From the NCBI GenBank assembly GCA_015061685.1, contig SUWD01000006.1, positions 58,029-122,028 of the forward strand: a DNA stretch of 64,000 bases, read 5' to 3'. This stretch comes from Lentisphaerota bacterium (lineage in GTDB: Bacteria > Verrucomicrobiota > Lentisphaeria > Victivallales > Victivallaceae). The notes under the pieces were generated by a model. That model made no database searches and had not been told where the DNA came from. It was given only the letters and a program-made list of their open reading frames with translations. Both the position numbers and the translations under genes were made by a program. Shown here in pieces: positions 52,305 to 61,262 of this stretch (within the stretch, counting starts at the first letter, position 1; the number at the start of each line of letters is the position of its first letter).

Positions 52305-54824
52305 TCAATTTTTTTCTTCCGGCAAAACCACAACTTCCACTCCCGGTGGCTGCCGGAAATATTTTTTCATCCTTGAATTAAATTCATCGGGAGTCAATTT
52401 CATCATCTCCTCCCGCCGGCGGAGGACACTGAAAGGATCTTTGCCGTAAAAACAATCCATCGCCGCTGTACGCAGCAATGCTTCCGGAGCATCAAATATC
52501 CGCTCCTGATCGAAAAGAACTCCGTTTTTAGCAGAAGCAAATTCGTTTTCACTCAAGCCCTCATCCGCCAGACGTTTTATCTCCGCATTGAATAAACGCA
52601 TGACCTCATTTTCCGCTCCGGCGGAAGTCATGGCATAAAAACTTACCGTACCGGGATGAAAACCAGAGAAAAAATTCATCCCCACTGAATAACTCAAGGC
52701 ATGTTCCTCCCGGACAACCTTGAAAAGATTCGATGCCAAACCATTTTCAGCCTGATGGAGGATGTCAAAAAGATCCAGATCATCAGCATCTCCGATCGCC
52801 GGACCGGGGATCACCCGCAAAACTACCGTCTGTTCCCGGGGAAGTGTCAGTATCTCCTTTTTTATCTCCGCCGGGAAATCCGGTTCAGGCGGCAAAGCAA
52901 GCACTTCACCACCGGCAGGAAGTGCGGCATCAAGCATACTGCTCCACTTCTCAACATCCGCTTTGGAACAATCTCCGCCAAATGACATCACCCGGTTGCC
53001 GCTGCCGGTAATGCGGCGGTAAAAGGTGAGCAGTTTATCCCGGTCAAGAGCTGAAATATCTTCCGCTCTGCCGTACTTGGCACAGGAATAGGGATGATCT
53101 GCATACATCAGACGCATCGCCGCTGAATAACCGGACTTGACCGGTGAAAAACTCTGTTCACGCAATTTTTCCAGATGACGGAATATTTCCCTCTCCACCG
53201 CTTCGCTCTCAAATGACGGATCACTCAACATGGAAGTGATAAGCAGCATTGCCATATTCATTTTGCGTTTGGGAGCGGAAAATTCAACGATCAGAGAATT
53301 TGCTCCGGCAGATATATCCAGCTCAACCCCGGCTTCATCAAGTTTGCGGAGCAGAGTGTTTTCCGGATATTTTCCGCAACCGGCGGTCAGAGTCGCCGCA
53401 ATGATCGCACTTATCCCGTAAGATCCGGGCGTCTCCCGGATCGCCCCGCCGGGCATAACCATGAAAAAGCTGCACAAAGGCAGTTGACTGTCATAACTGT
53501 AAAGAACCGGTGTCCCATTGTCCGTCTGCCACTTCTCCAGCGGGATCTTACTGCCGGAAACCGGATTTTTCCGCTTGGCAGGACGGTTGTGCTGACAGAT
53601 ATTGACCCAGTGGGAGGTGTCCAGAAATTTCTCCGCCGCGGAACGTACCTCATCAACTCCGGTACGCTGCAGGATATCCCAGTAACGATCCCACGCATCG
53701 GGAGTACCGTTGCAGAGCATTCCGCCGAGGATCTCCCCGGCAATACTCACCGGATCCCGGAATTCACGGAGGTGGTCGGCATACTGCTGGCCCTTTTCAC
53801 GGGCGATCTGTGCCGCTGAAATTCCTCCGGCTGCCGCCTTGTCCAATTCTCGGGCAAGTGCCGAGCGGAAACGCCCCATCCTGCCGGATTCGACCTTGGC
53901 GGAAATACCGGCAAGAGATACTCCGGCAAAGGAATAACAGAAACTTCTCACCCCCAGTGCAAGCGGATCATCCAGCACCAGCGATTTATTGAGAATGGAA
54001 CTTTCACCCATCCCCAGAACTCCGAAAAGCAAATCGACCGCCGGAAGTTCCGGTGAACCGAATTCAGGCATCCTGCCGCCCCAGAAAATACGCTCCAGAG
54101 GATCAGGGAAAATCAATTCCTTCTCCCGGGCAAGTGCCGGAGCTGCCTCGTCAGGCAAAACGATCTCCGCTAATTCAGAGCGTTGCCAATCTCCGAGACG
54201 GACACTTACTTCCTCAAAAAAATCACTCTCATCGATATCTCCGACCGCCACGACCACGCAACGCTCCGGCGTGTAGCGGCGGCGGTAATATTCATAAGCC
54301 ATATCCCTTGTGACTTCAGCGATCTGATCTTTGAAACCGATTATGGGGTAACGCAAAGGATGCCGGAGAAACATCGTACGCATGAATTTCTCAAAAACCA
54401 GCTTGTCAGGATCATCCGCACCACGCTCATTCTCTCGCAGAATAACATCCCTTTCCGCCAGAAAACGCTCCTCCGGCAACTCCGCATAACGGATCATCGC
54501 CGTCAGCATCTCCACTCCGCGACGCCAATGTTTTTTGGGCAGCTGCATACGGTAAACAGTCCGGTCAAAACTGGTGTAGGCATTCAAATCGCCACCCAAT
54601 TCATTGACGACCTCCGTTACGGAACGCTCCGGGAAACCGGCACACCCCTGAAATGCCATGTGTTCAAGGAAATGCGAAAGACCGCATCCGAGATATTTTT
54701 CCTCATGGATACTGCCCGTGGCAATGCAAAATTGCAGCTCAACTGATGCTCCGCGGCGGGGGAAACAGCAAATCCGTACCCCGTTATTCAATTCAGTACA
54801 ACCGGTCCGGTTCAAAATTCCCAC
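52305..54824 (-). CDS. M16 metallopeptidase, two-domain (839 aa)
   Basis: Pitrilysin/insulinase-type protease with HFLEHMAFQG zinc motif (HxxEH, near residue 50) and the catalytic GADDPDKLV-type downstream segment (ENERGADD, third zinc ligand). A second, inactive domain starts near 430 (FMVMPGGAIRE). No signal peptide. It starts with GTG preceded by GAGGTGAG. A soluble M16 enzyme of this size could process short peptides or signal sequences. Confidence 0.9.
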   Translation of the reverse strand: MGILNRTGCTELNNGVRICCFPRRGASVELQFCIATGSIHEEKYLGCGLSHFLEHMAFQGCAGFPERSVTEVVNELGGDLNAYTSFDRTVYRMQLPKKHWRRGVEMLTAMIRYAELPEERFLAERDVILRENERGADDPDKLVFEKFMRTMFLRHPLRYPIIGFKDQIAEVTRDMAYEYYRRRYTPERCVVVAVGDIDESDFFEEVSVRLGDWQRSELAEIVLPDEAAPALAREKELIFPDPLERIFWGGRMPEFGSPELPAVDLLFGVLGMGESSILNKSLVLDDPLALGVRSFCYSFAGVSLAGISAKVESGRMGRFRSALARELDKAAAGGISAAQIAREKGQQYADHLREFRDPVSIAGEILGGMLCNGTPDAWDRYWDILQRTGVDEVRSAAEKFLDTSHWVNICQHNRPAKRKNPVSGSKIPLEKWQTDNGTPVLYSYDSQLPLCSFFMVMPGGAIRETPGSYGISAIIAATLTAGCGKYPENTLLRKLDEAGVELDISAGANSLIVEFSAPKRKMNMAMLLITSMLSDPSFESEAVEREIFRHLEKLREQSFSPVKSGYSAAMRLMYADHPYSCAKYGRAEDISALDRDKLLTFYRRITGSGNRVMSFGGDCSKADVEKWSSMLDAALPAGGEVLALPPEPDFPAEIKKEILTLPREQTVVLRVIPGPAIGDADDLDLFDILHQAENGLASNLFKVVREEHALSYSVGMNFFSGFHPGTVSFYAMTSAGAENEVMRLFNAEIKRLADEGLSENEFASAKNGVLFDQERIFDAPEALLRTAAMDCFYGKDPFSVLRRREEMMKLTPDEFNSRMKKYFRQPPGVEVVVLPEEKN

Positions 54825-54832
54825 GTCTCACC

Positions 54833-55228
54833 TCAATCAATAAACGGCAGTTTGTCGCTTTTGCGGCGTACACAGCGAATGACCGGCACTACGGGGAAAA
54901 GCATGTTACCGGTGGCAAAATCTTCCGGTGAATCATCCTCCGAGGCCCGCAAAAGACCTGCTCCGATAAGCAGATATACCACCGTTCCGGCATCATCTTC
55001 TTTGATCATCCCCCAGCGGGCAAGCACGTTGGAAGCGACCACGCCGAATTTGGCAGAAGCAAATTCCCTTATACCATCGAGCAATTCAGCCGCCGAGACG
55101 TGACGTCTTGCCGACAGCCGGGAAACAGTATATGCAACCGCCTCGGATATAAAGTAATAAGCATCTATGGCAAAGCGGGGGTCCTGCTCTGCCAGCATTG
55201 CGGCTTTACGGTCAAATTCAGATTCCAT
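54833..55228 (-). CDS. Minf_1886 family protein
   Basis: 131 residues. Matches the small conserved family first noted in Verrucomicrobia, with ARRHVSAAELLDGIREFA, GVVASNVLARWGMIKEDDAG and DDSPEDFATGNMLF in order. It is probably a DNA-independent helical domain; function is not known. Encoded in an apparent operon with the TPR-like gene upstream and the protease downstream. Supports a PVC origin. Confidence 0.85.
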   Translation of the reverse strand: MESEFDRKAAMLAEQDPRFAIDAYYFISEAVAYTVSRLSARRHVSAAELLDGIREFASAKFGVVASNVLARWGMIKEDDAGTVVYLLIGAGLLRASEDDSPEDFATGNMLFPVVPVIRCVRRKSDKLPFID

Positions 55229-55229
55229 A

Positions 55230-56027
55230 TCAAAAAGGACGTCCGGTCTGACGCTGATTTTTCATTTTCGGTTCTTCCAGAGCAAGAGCATACCAGCTGT
55301 CTCCGAATCCGGAGTTGCTGAAGTGCTTGACTTTACCGTTGCTCAAACGGGAGATATTTTCCAGCAAAACCTGATTATCACTGGTTTTCTGAGCATTTTT
55401 CAATGCTTCCATCGCCTTTTCCGGGGCATTCTGTTTCAACTTTATCCAGGCGTAAACGGAGGCGAGGAAGGCACCATTTTCACCCTTGAATCTCCAGCAT
55501 TTGAGCCGGAAAAACTTATCCAGTTTCGGGTCATCATTTTTATACATCCGGGCAAGTTTTATTCCGATACTCTGGGGATCGAGCAGCAGTGCTTTGGGCA
55601 GCAATTCATCAACCTTGTCATATTCACGCAGCTGATAATAAAGCTGGATTTTCATTGCATTGACCTGCTTGCTGAGCATGGAATTCCACTTGTAGAACTT
55701 TTTGAAACCCTCCAGCTCGACCAGCGATTTGCGGATCGCCTCAAACTGGATCTTTTCCAGAATCTGTTTGGCGGCATTGTAACTTGACGGCGGACGGCGG
55801 TTAAAAAGTTCCAGCTGACGGTTCACCTTGTTCTGGGCATCCCCCATGATCCCCTGAATGACCATCTGACGTTTGTTGATGAGCTGACGCAGGATCAAAC
55901 CAAGCACCGCCCAGAGAATTATCAATACGATCACACCGCAGGTTATGCCCCAGCCCAGCCCCCAACTTCTGTATGAATAAAAACCGGCTCCGGCTGCTGC
56001 AATGGCTACGATAAAAAAACCCAACAT
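55230..56027 (-). CDS. Membrane-anchored tetratricopeptide-like protein
   Basis: 265 residues. Two hydrophobic helices near the N-terminus (about 3-20 and 27-50), then soluble helical repeats with TPR-like spacing (YYQLREYDKVDELLPKALLL; KQNAPEKAMEALKNAQKTSD). Likely protein-protein adaptor at the inner membrane. No family name. It sits between ffh and the Minf_1886 gene in one minus-strand unit. Confidence 0.65.
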   Translation of the reverse strand: MLGFFIVAIAAAGAGFYSYRSWGLGWGITCGVIVLIILWAVLGLILRQLINKRQMVIQGIMGDAQNKVNRQLELFNRRPPSSYNAAKQILEKIQFEAIRKSLVELEGFKKFYKWNSMLSKQVNAMKIQLYYQLREYDKVDELLPKALLLDPQSIGIKLARMYKNDDPKLDKFFRLKCWRFKGENGAFLASVYAWIKLKQNAPEKAMEALKNAQKTSDNQVLLENISRLSNGKVKHFSNSGFGDSWYALALEEPKMKNQRQTGRPF

Positions 56028-56053
56028 ACTATTACCTCTTTACTTATATTTTT

Positions 56054-57499
56054 TCAGCGTTTGCGTTTACGCTGTTTGGCACGCTCTTTTTTTGCCATTT
56101 TTGCCAATTTTTTCTTGTGTTCCTGTGCTTTTTTGCTCAAAACAGCCGGGGCACCGATAAGACCGCCGCCGGGAGAGAATTCCGGCATGGTTCCGGTTGC
56201 CGCCATACGTCCGAGCATACCGCCGGGACGCATCATTTTACGCATCATCTCAAACTGCTTGACAAAACTGCTGACCGCCTCCGTGGGCAATCCGCAGCCG
56301 CGGGCAATTCGTTTGCGCCGCGAAAAGTCGATCAGATCCGGATTGGCACGCTCCTCTTTGGTCATGGAATAAACCATCGCTTCCATGCGGGCAAATTGTC
56401 CCTTGTTCACTCCGGAAAGAGCATTGCTGATCTGCTTGCCGCCGGGGAGAAAACGCAAAATCCCCTCCATGCCGCCCAAACGGCTGATCTGTTTGAGCTG
56501 GGAGAGAAAATCATTATAGTCAAATTTGTTCTTTTTCAGTTTTTCCTGAAGCTTGCGTGCCTCATCCTCATCGATTTCAGCGGCGGCTTTTTCCACCAGT
56601 GAAACCACATCTCCCATGCCGAGAATACGGCCTGCCATACGGTCGGGATGGAATACCTCAAGAGCATCAAGTTTCTCTCCGTAACCGGCAAATTTCACCG
56701 GTACCCCGGTAACTTTGCGGATCGACAACGCCGCACCGCCGCGGGCATCACCATCAAGTTTGGTAAGAATGAAACCGGTCAACTCCAAAGCTTTGTGGAA
56801 GTTCTCCGCCACGGAGACCGCTTCCTGTCCCAATGCCGCATCGGCAACCAGAAGTATCTCATCCGGATTGACCGCCTGACGGATCCGGATAAGCTCCTGG
56901 ATCATCGTTTCATCTATTTGCAGACGGCCGGCGGTGTCGATGATAACGCAGTCAAAATTGTCCCGTTTGGCTTCCGCAACAGCATCGCAGGCGATCGCCG
57001 CCACATTGACGCTGGTTCTTTCCACATGCACGGGAACTTTGATCTGTTCCCCCAGAGCTTCCAACTGGTCGATAGCTGCCGGACGGTAAACGTCTCCGGC
57101 AACCAGAAGCACTTTTTTGCCATTCTGCCGCAAATTCAATGCCAGCTTACCGGCGGTGGTGGTTTTACCGCTGCCGTGGAGACCGACCAGCATAATGACC
57201 GCCGGACGGCGGGATAAATTCAACTCTCCGGCACCGCCGCCGAGCAATTCAACCAGCTGATCGTGGACGATACGCACGATCTGCTGTCCCGGAGTAACGC
57301 TTTTAAGCACCTCCTGCCCGAGACAGGACTCCTTTACGGCGTTGATAAATTCATCTGCGATCGCAGCATTGACGTCGGCTTCCAACAGAGCGAAACGTAT
57401 ATCACGCATCGCTTCGGCAATATTGGATTCCGACAAACGGCTCTCCCCACGGAGTTTCTTGAAAATCCCGTGGAGTTTGTCACTCAACGAATCGAACAT
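56054..57499 (-). CDS. ffh: Signal recognition particle protein Ffh
   Basis: 481 residues. N-domain helices, G1 GLHGSGKTTTAGKLA, GDVYRPAAIDQL, DTAGRLQID, TKLDGDARGG, and an M-domain with GMLGRMA and a basic Lys/Arg-rich tail. Binds 4.5S RNA and signal sequences. The Gly/Met-rich M-domain is normal for the family. The 387-base gap that follows contains two promoter-like elements for the ZIP gene and no supported gene. Confidence 0.97.
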   Translation of the reverse strand: MFDSLSDKLHGIFKKLRGESRLSESNIAEAMRDIRFALLEADVNAAIADEFINAVKESCLGQEVLKSVTPGQQIVRIVHDQLVELLGGGAGELNLSRRPAVIMLVGLHGSGKTTTAGKLALNLRQNGKKVLLVAGDVYRPAAIDQLEALGEQIKVPVHVERTSVNVAAIACDAVAEAKRDNFDCVIIDTAGRLQIDETMIQELIRIRQAVNPDEILLVADAALGQEAVSVAENFHKALELTGFILTKLDGDARGGAALSIRKVTGVPVKFAGYGEKLDALEVFHPDRMAGRILGMGDVVSLVEKAAAEIDEDEARKLQEKLKKNKFDYNDFLSQLKQISRLGGMEGILRFLPGGKQISNALSGVNKGQFARMEAMVYSMTKEERANPDLIDFSRRKRIARGCGLPTEAVSSFVKQFEMMRKMMRPGGMLGRMAATGTMPEFSPGGGLIGAPAVLSKKAQEHKKKLAKMAKKERAKQRKRKR

Positions 57500-57720
57500 T
57501 TTATCTTTCCTTGTTTACATACACCCTTATACAATATTAAACAAAACACAATATCATCTCTTAATATACTTGTCCGCTGTCAATCCGTCAAGAGCTTTAT
57601 TAAATATTTTCCTCACAATTCAGAGAAAAAAGTTATTATCTCATTTTTTGTAAAAAATCTTTCCTTCCGTCTCCGTTGCTCTACGCCGCGACGAGGCGGT
57701 GGTGCATTGCGGGCAATCTC

Positions 57721-57857
57721 TTGACAAATCACAACTTATGTGATATGTTTTATACGTTAACAAAAATGTTTGTTTATAAGCTTCTGTTACGGGTTTCACA
57801 AAATTCGGGACATTATCAGAAAAAAGGCTTGACAAAAATGCTGTTTGAACGTATTTT
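57721..57857 (+). promoter_or_regulatory. Two tandem sigma70-like promoters upstream of the ZIP transporter
   Basis: P1: TTGACA (57721-57726), 17-base spacer, TATGTT (57744-57749). P2: TTGACA (57829-57834), 17-base spacer, TATTTT (57852-57857), about 30 bases before the start codon. Both -35 boxes are exact consensus. No metal-regulator operator was recognised. The rest of 57500-57886 shows no gene. Confidence 0.6.
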
Positions 57858-57886
57858 GTAAAATACAACGAAAACAGGAGACCGAA

Positions 57887-58693
57887 ATGACAGATATCAG
57901 CCACTCTCAAATAATTTTCGCATTGATCCTGACCCTGTTTGCCGGATTGGCGACCGGAGTGGGCAGCTGTATAGCCTTTTTCTTCAAACATTCCGACCGG
58001 AAATTCCTCTCTTACGCCCTCGGATTTTCCGGTGGCGTGATGATTTACATCTCCTTTGCCGAATTACTCACAGAAGCAAAAAATGAATTGACCATCCTTT
58101 ACGGTCAGCGTCCCGGAGCATTTGCCGCGATCGGAGCTTTTTTCGCCGGTATCGCCATCGCCATGCTGATCGACCGGCTGGTCCCATCTCACGAAAACCC
58201 GCACGAATTCAGAGCTGTGGAGGAGATGGATTCACCCAAACATCACGATCGGCTGCTGCGAAGCGGACTTATTTTCGCTCTGGCGGTCGGCATCCACAAC
58301 TTCCCCGAAGGAATGGCGGTATTCATGTCTTCGCTCGCCAATCCGGAAACCGGTATATCCATCGCCTTTGCCATTGCCATACACAACATCCCGGAGGGAA
58401 TAACCGTTTCAGTCCCCATTTACCATGCCACCGGCAGCAGAAAAAAGGCATTTTTCTGGTCGATGATCTCCGGTCTGGCTGAACCGCTGGGAGCTTTGGC
58501 TGCATGGCTGATCTTTGCTCCGTTTCTTTCCACGACGCTGCTGATGCTTATTTTCGCCGCCGTCGCCGGGATCATGGTTTTTATCTCCTTCGATGAATTG
58601 CTCCCGCTTGCCGAAGAGTACGGCGAACATCACATCTCCATATTCGGGATTATTTCCGGGATGCTCATTATGGCTCTGTCGCTGGCTCTGTGA
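57887..58693 (+). CDS. zupT: ZIP-family metal transporter (ZupT-like)
   Basis: 268 residues with about eight membrane segments. Metal pathway motifs HNFPEGMAVF and HNIPEGITVSVP in the conserved helices, as in ZupT (zinc, iron and manganese uptake). A histidine-bearing loop PSHENPHEFRAVEEM lies between membrane segments. The ATG at 57887 follows AGGAG at six bases; a TTG-type extension upstream is rejected. Confidence 0.93.
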   Translation: MTDISHSQIIFALILTLFAGLATGVGSCIAFFFKHSDRKFLSYALGFSGGVMIYISFAELLTEAKNELTILYGQRPGAFAAIGAFFAGIAIAMLIDRLVPSHENPHEFRAVEEMDSPKHHDRLLRSGLIFALAVGIHNFPEGMAVFMSSLANPETGISIAFAIAIHNIPEGITVSVPIYHATGSRKKAFFWSMISGLAEPLGALAAWLIFAPFLSTTLLMLIFAAVAGIMVFISFDELLPLAEEYGEHHISIFGIISGMLIMALSLAL

Positions 58694-58758
58694 TTGCAAA
58701 ACGCTTTTCCGCAGTGTATATTATCCGGTAAACAAAATTTTCAAACAGGGAAATTATC

Positions 58759-59925
58759 ATGTTCAAACGTATTTTGATGTCGGTCGTACCGCTGCTGCTG
58801 CTCAGCGGATGCTGGTTCGGTAACACCCCTGATTACGATGAATTCACCACCGTTTTCAGCGGCGAAAGAACAATGCTTTTTGACGGAGATGAAAAGTGGG
58901 GTTTTGAAAAATTTCTCCGGCAGGAGTTGAAAGATCACCCGGAAATGGAGTGCATCGACCTCTTGAAATTCTGTTGTCAGGCGGCATTCGGCACCGATAC
59001 TGACGCCGGACGCAGTAAAAAAGATTTCTTCTATGAATTCAACCGCAGTATGCCGGATGACAGCATCGACCTGATCCGGGTCACCTCTCCGGATACCGCC
59101 AGAGTCAATCTCGCCGCCTGGAAAGCCGCCGGACTGCCCCCTGAATGGCTTTTCCGGATGACTGTAATGGATCCCGACTTCTCCGACGGAAAAGAAAAAC
59201 TGCAGGAGTACATCCAAATCGCAGCCCGAATCATCCCGGAAAGAAAAATGAACTTTTCCGCAGCTGAATTTCAGGAATTCGCCGCAAATTTTCCGGTTGA
59301 CCGATTGAAAAATATTGCCCACGGTACAAATTATCTTACCCCGGCATACCGGCTGATACACACCCGCAACTTCAACGCCATACCGGTGCTGAAAAAAGCA
59401 GCAGCCCTCCCCCAAAAGGCCGGAATCATCGCCATCGACGGCAGAGCCGCATCCGGCAAGACCACCCTTGCCGGACAGTTAAAAATCATTCTGGATGCCC
59501 AGATAATCCACATGGATGACTTCTTTCTCCCCCCGGAAATGAGAACCTCCGTGAGACTTGAGGAAGCCGGAGGAAATGTCCACTATGAACGCTTCAAAGA
59601 AGAAGTGCTTACTTCACTGACCGAAAACAAAGCTTTTTCCTACCGGATATTTGACTGCAAAAAGAACCGTTTCAACGGCAGCAGAATGATCTGGAAGTCC
59701 CAGTGGACGATCGTTGAAGGAGCTTACAGCACCCATCCCAAATTCGGAAAATATGCCGATCTCACCGTTTTTTATGATATTTCTCCGGAGGAGCAGATGC
59801 GGAGAATATATGAACGCAACGGAGCAAAGGCGGCAAAAACATTCCAAAACAAATGGATCCCGCTGGAAGAAAATTATATCCGTTCTTTCAACATCAAAGG
59901 CAAAGCCGATCTCATTCTCCATTGA
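58759..59925 (+). CDS. Lipoprotein with C-terminal uridine kinase-like P-loop domain
   Basis: 388 residues. N-terminal lipobox signal LLLLSGC (Cys about residue 18), a ~190-residue acidic domain of unknown type, then a P-loop kinase domain from about 221: Walker A IDGRAASGKTTLAGQL, MDDFF and the GGNVHYERFKEEVL core of uridine/panthothenate kinase-like enzymes, DLTVFYDISPEEQM lid region. A lipoprotein signal on an ATP-dependent nucleoside kinase is odd, because ATP is not expected outside the cytosol. Either the signal helix is not a true lipobox, or the domain has another role. CAGGGA precedes the ATG. Confidence 0.7.
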   Translation: MFKRILMSVVPLLLLSGCWFGNTPDYDEFTTVFSGERTMLFDGDEKWGFEKFLRQELKDHPEMECIDLLKFCCQAAFGTDTDAGRSKKDFFYEFNRSMPDDSIDLIRVTSPDTARVNLAAWKAAGLPPEWLFRMTVMDPDFSDGKEKLQEYIQIAARIIPERKMNFSAAEFQEFAANFPVDRLKNIAHGTNYLTPAYRLIHTRNFNAIPVLKKAAALPQKAGIIAIDGRAASGKTTLAGQLKIILDAQIIHMDDFFLPPEMRTSVRLEEAGGNVHYERFKEEVLTSLTENKAFSYRIFDCKKNRFNGSRMIWKSQWTIVEGAYSTHPKFGKYADLTVFYDISPEEQMRRIYERNGAKAAKTFQNKWIPLEENYIRSFNIKGKADLILH

Positions 59926-59948
59926 TCAGCGATCGTCCGCAGCAGTCA

Positions 59949-60006
59949 AGTCCGTCCGCACCGCAAGTGGTGTGTGGGGGGGATTGGCAAGCGGTGCGGA
60001 CGGACT
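59949..60006. repeat. 16-bp perfect GC-rich inverted repeat
   Basis: AGTCCGTCCGCACCGC (59949-59964) and its exact reverse complement (59991-60006) around a G-rich 26-base loop. No T-run, so it is not a classical terminator, although it lies between convergent genes. It stands out from the AT-rich surroundings and could be a mobile repeat or a protein binding site. The remaining 59926-60115 shows no gene. Confidence 0.6.
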
Positions 60007-60115
60007 CATCATGACTACTCCTCGACAAATTCTCTCTTTTCTTAAAATACACGATGTATGTCAAAAAGTCAAGGGATCATTTAAATAAACATTTAAAATA
60101 TAATATTTATTTTCA

Positions 60116-60532
60116 TCAAAGTTCTATTAAAGAATCACAATAGCGGACTATATTTTCTCTCAACTCATCCGTTAAAGGTATCTTACACTGATTGATAAAA
60201 TCAAAATGCACGATAACTTCCATACCGCTTACTGCCAAATCTCCGGCATCGTCGTAAACTTCATGTTCCAGAATAATGCTGGTGTTTTTCACCTCTCTCA
60301 CTCCGGTTCTCACTTCGACATTCCCCGGAAAATACAGCTGCTTCCGGAATTGGATCTCCGTCGCCGCCTCGATCGGTCCGGTTTTCATCCCGGCATAGGC
60401 AGGCAGACCGATCTTCTCCATAAACATCACCCTGCCCGCCTGAAGATAACGGATGATGGAAACATTATTCACATGACCGAGCAGATCCATATCGCCCCAG
60501 TCTATACGCAATTTCAATTTCTGCATTCTCAT
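60116..60532 (-). CDS. Hotdog-fold acyl-CoA thioesterase
   Basis: 138 residues, 4HBT type: WGDMDLLGHVNNVSIIRYL carries the Asp and the HVNN helix of the family, followed by a central strand (TSIILEHEVYD) and VIVHFDF. Hydrolyses acyl-CoA or similar thioesters, substrate unknown. GGAGG lies five bases before the ATG at 60532; an in-frame ATG further upstream is rejected. Confidence 0.85.
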   Translation of the reverse strand: MRMQKLKLRIDWGDMDLLGHVNNVSIIRYLQAGRVMFMEKIGLPAYAGMKTGPIEAATEIQFRKQLYFPGNVEVRTGVREVKNTSIILEHEVYDDAGDLAVSGMEVIVHFDFINQCKIPLTDELRENIVRYCDSLIEL

Positions 60533-60687
60533 AACGACCTCCATATTTCATCATTGAAAAAACCGTAAATCCAATATAACGCAAAAAAGAGCTGATATCA
60601 ACTTTTTTGCAAAACAAATTCAACAAATTTATCCGGTATTCTGCCGTTTGTGCTGCAAGTATTTTCTGCTTTTTTACACAAAGTTCT

Positions 60688-60716
60688 TTGAAAAAACAGT
60701 CTTTCGTACTTATATT
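60688..60716 (+). promoter_or_regulatory. Sigma70-like promoter of fucU
   Basis: TTGAAA (60688-60693), 17-base spacer, TATATT (60711-60716), about 46 bases before the fucU ATG. The rest of 60533-60761 is AT-rich without a supported gene. Confidence 0.7.
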
Positions 60717-60761
60717 AATAGAGGTTCAAGGTCTTTGATGCTGAAAAAAGGAGAAATCATC

Positions 60762-61184
60762 ATGCTTAAAGGTGTTCCCGGAATCATTTCACCGGATCTG
60801 CTCAAGATCCTCGCCCAGATGGGTCACGGTGACGAAATCGTCATTTCCGATGCCCATTTCCCGGCATATTCCATCTGTTCCAACGTCGTCCGCTGTGATG
60901 CCGTAACTTCACCCGGAATGATGGACGCCATGCTCAAATTGATCGAACTCGACCAGTATGTCGATAACCCCGTCATGCTTATGGAGCCCGTCCCCGGAGA
61001 TCAGGTCGATCCGGAATTGCTCGCCGAAATTAAAAACCACCTCGGCAAAGATGCTGACCGCATCGGTTACATTGAAAGATTCGCCTTTTACGAAAGAGCA
61101 AAAAAAGCTTTCGCCGTCGTTGTCACCGGAGAAAGCCGCATTTACGGCAATATTATTGTGAAAAAAGGCGTAACTTTACCGTAA
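60762..61184 (+). CDS. fucU: L-fucose mutarotase FucU
   Basis: 140 residues. RbsD/FucU fold with MLKGVPGIISPDLLKIL, GHGDEIVISDAHFP (catalytic His, Asp region) and the tail TGESRIYGNIIVKKGV. Interconverts fucose anomers for FucI. The ATG at 60762 with AGGAG eight bases upstream replaces a longer frame that lacks such a site. Placed directly upstream of fucI, which has its own promoter. Confidence 0.94.
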   Translation: MLKGVPGIISPDLLKILAQMGHGDEIVISDAHFPAYSICSNVVRCDAVTSPGMMDAMLKLIELDQYVDNPVMLMEPVPGDQVDPELLAEIKNHLGKDADRIGYIERFAFYERAKKAFAVVVTGESRIYGNIIVKKGVTLP

Positions 61185-61190
61185 TTCAAC

Positions 61191-61219
61191 TTGATTACAC
61201 ACAATATATGGTGTATAGT
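61191..61219 (+). promoter_or_regulatory. Sigma70-like promoter of fucI
   Basis: TTGATT (61191-61196), 17-base spacer, TATAGT (61214-61219). The fucI start codon lies about 43 bases on. No catabolite or FucR operator is recognised. Confidence 0.65.
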
Positions 61220-61262
61220 TTAACATCAACGGTTCATTAAACCATTTTTTAGGAGAAAAATC

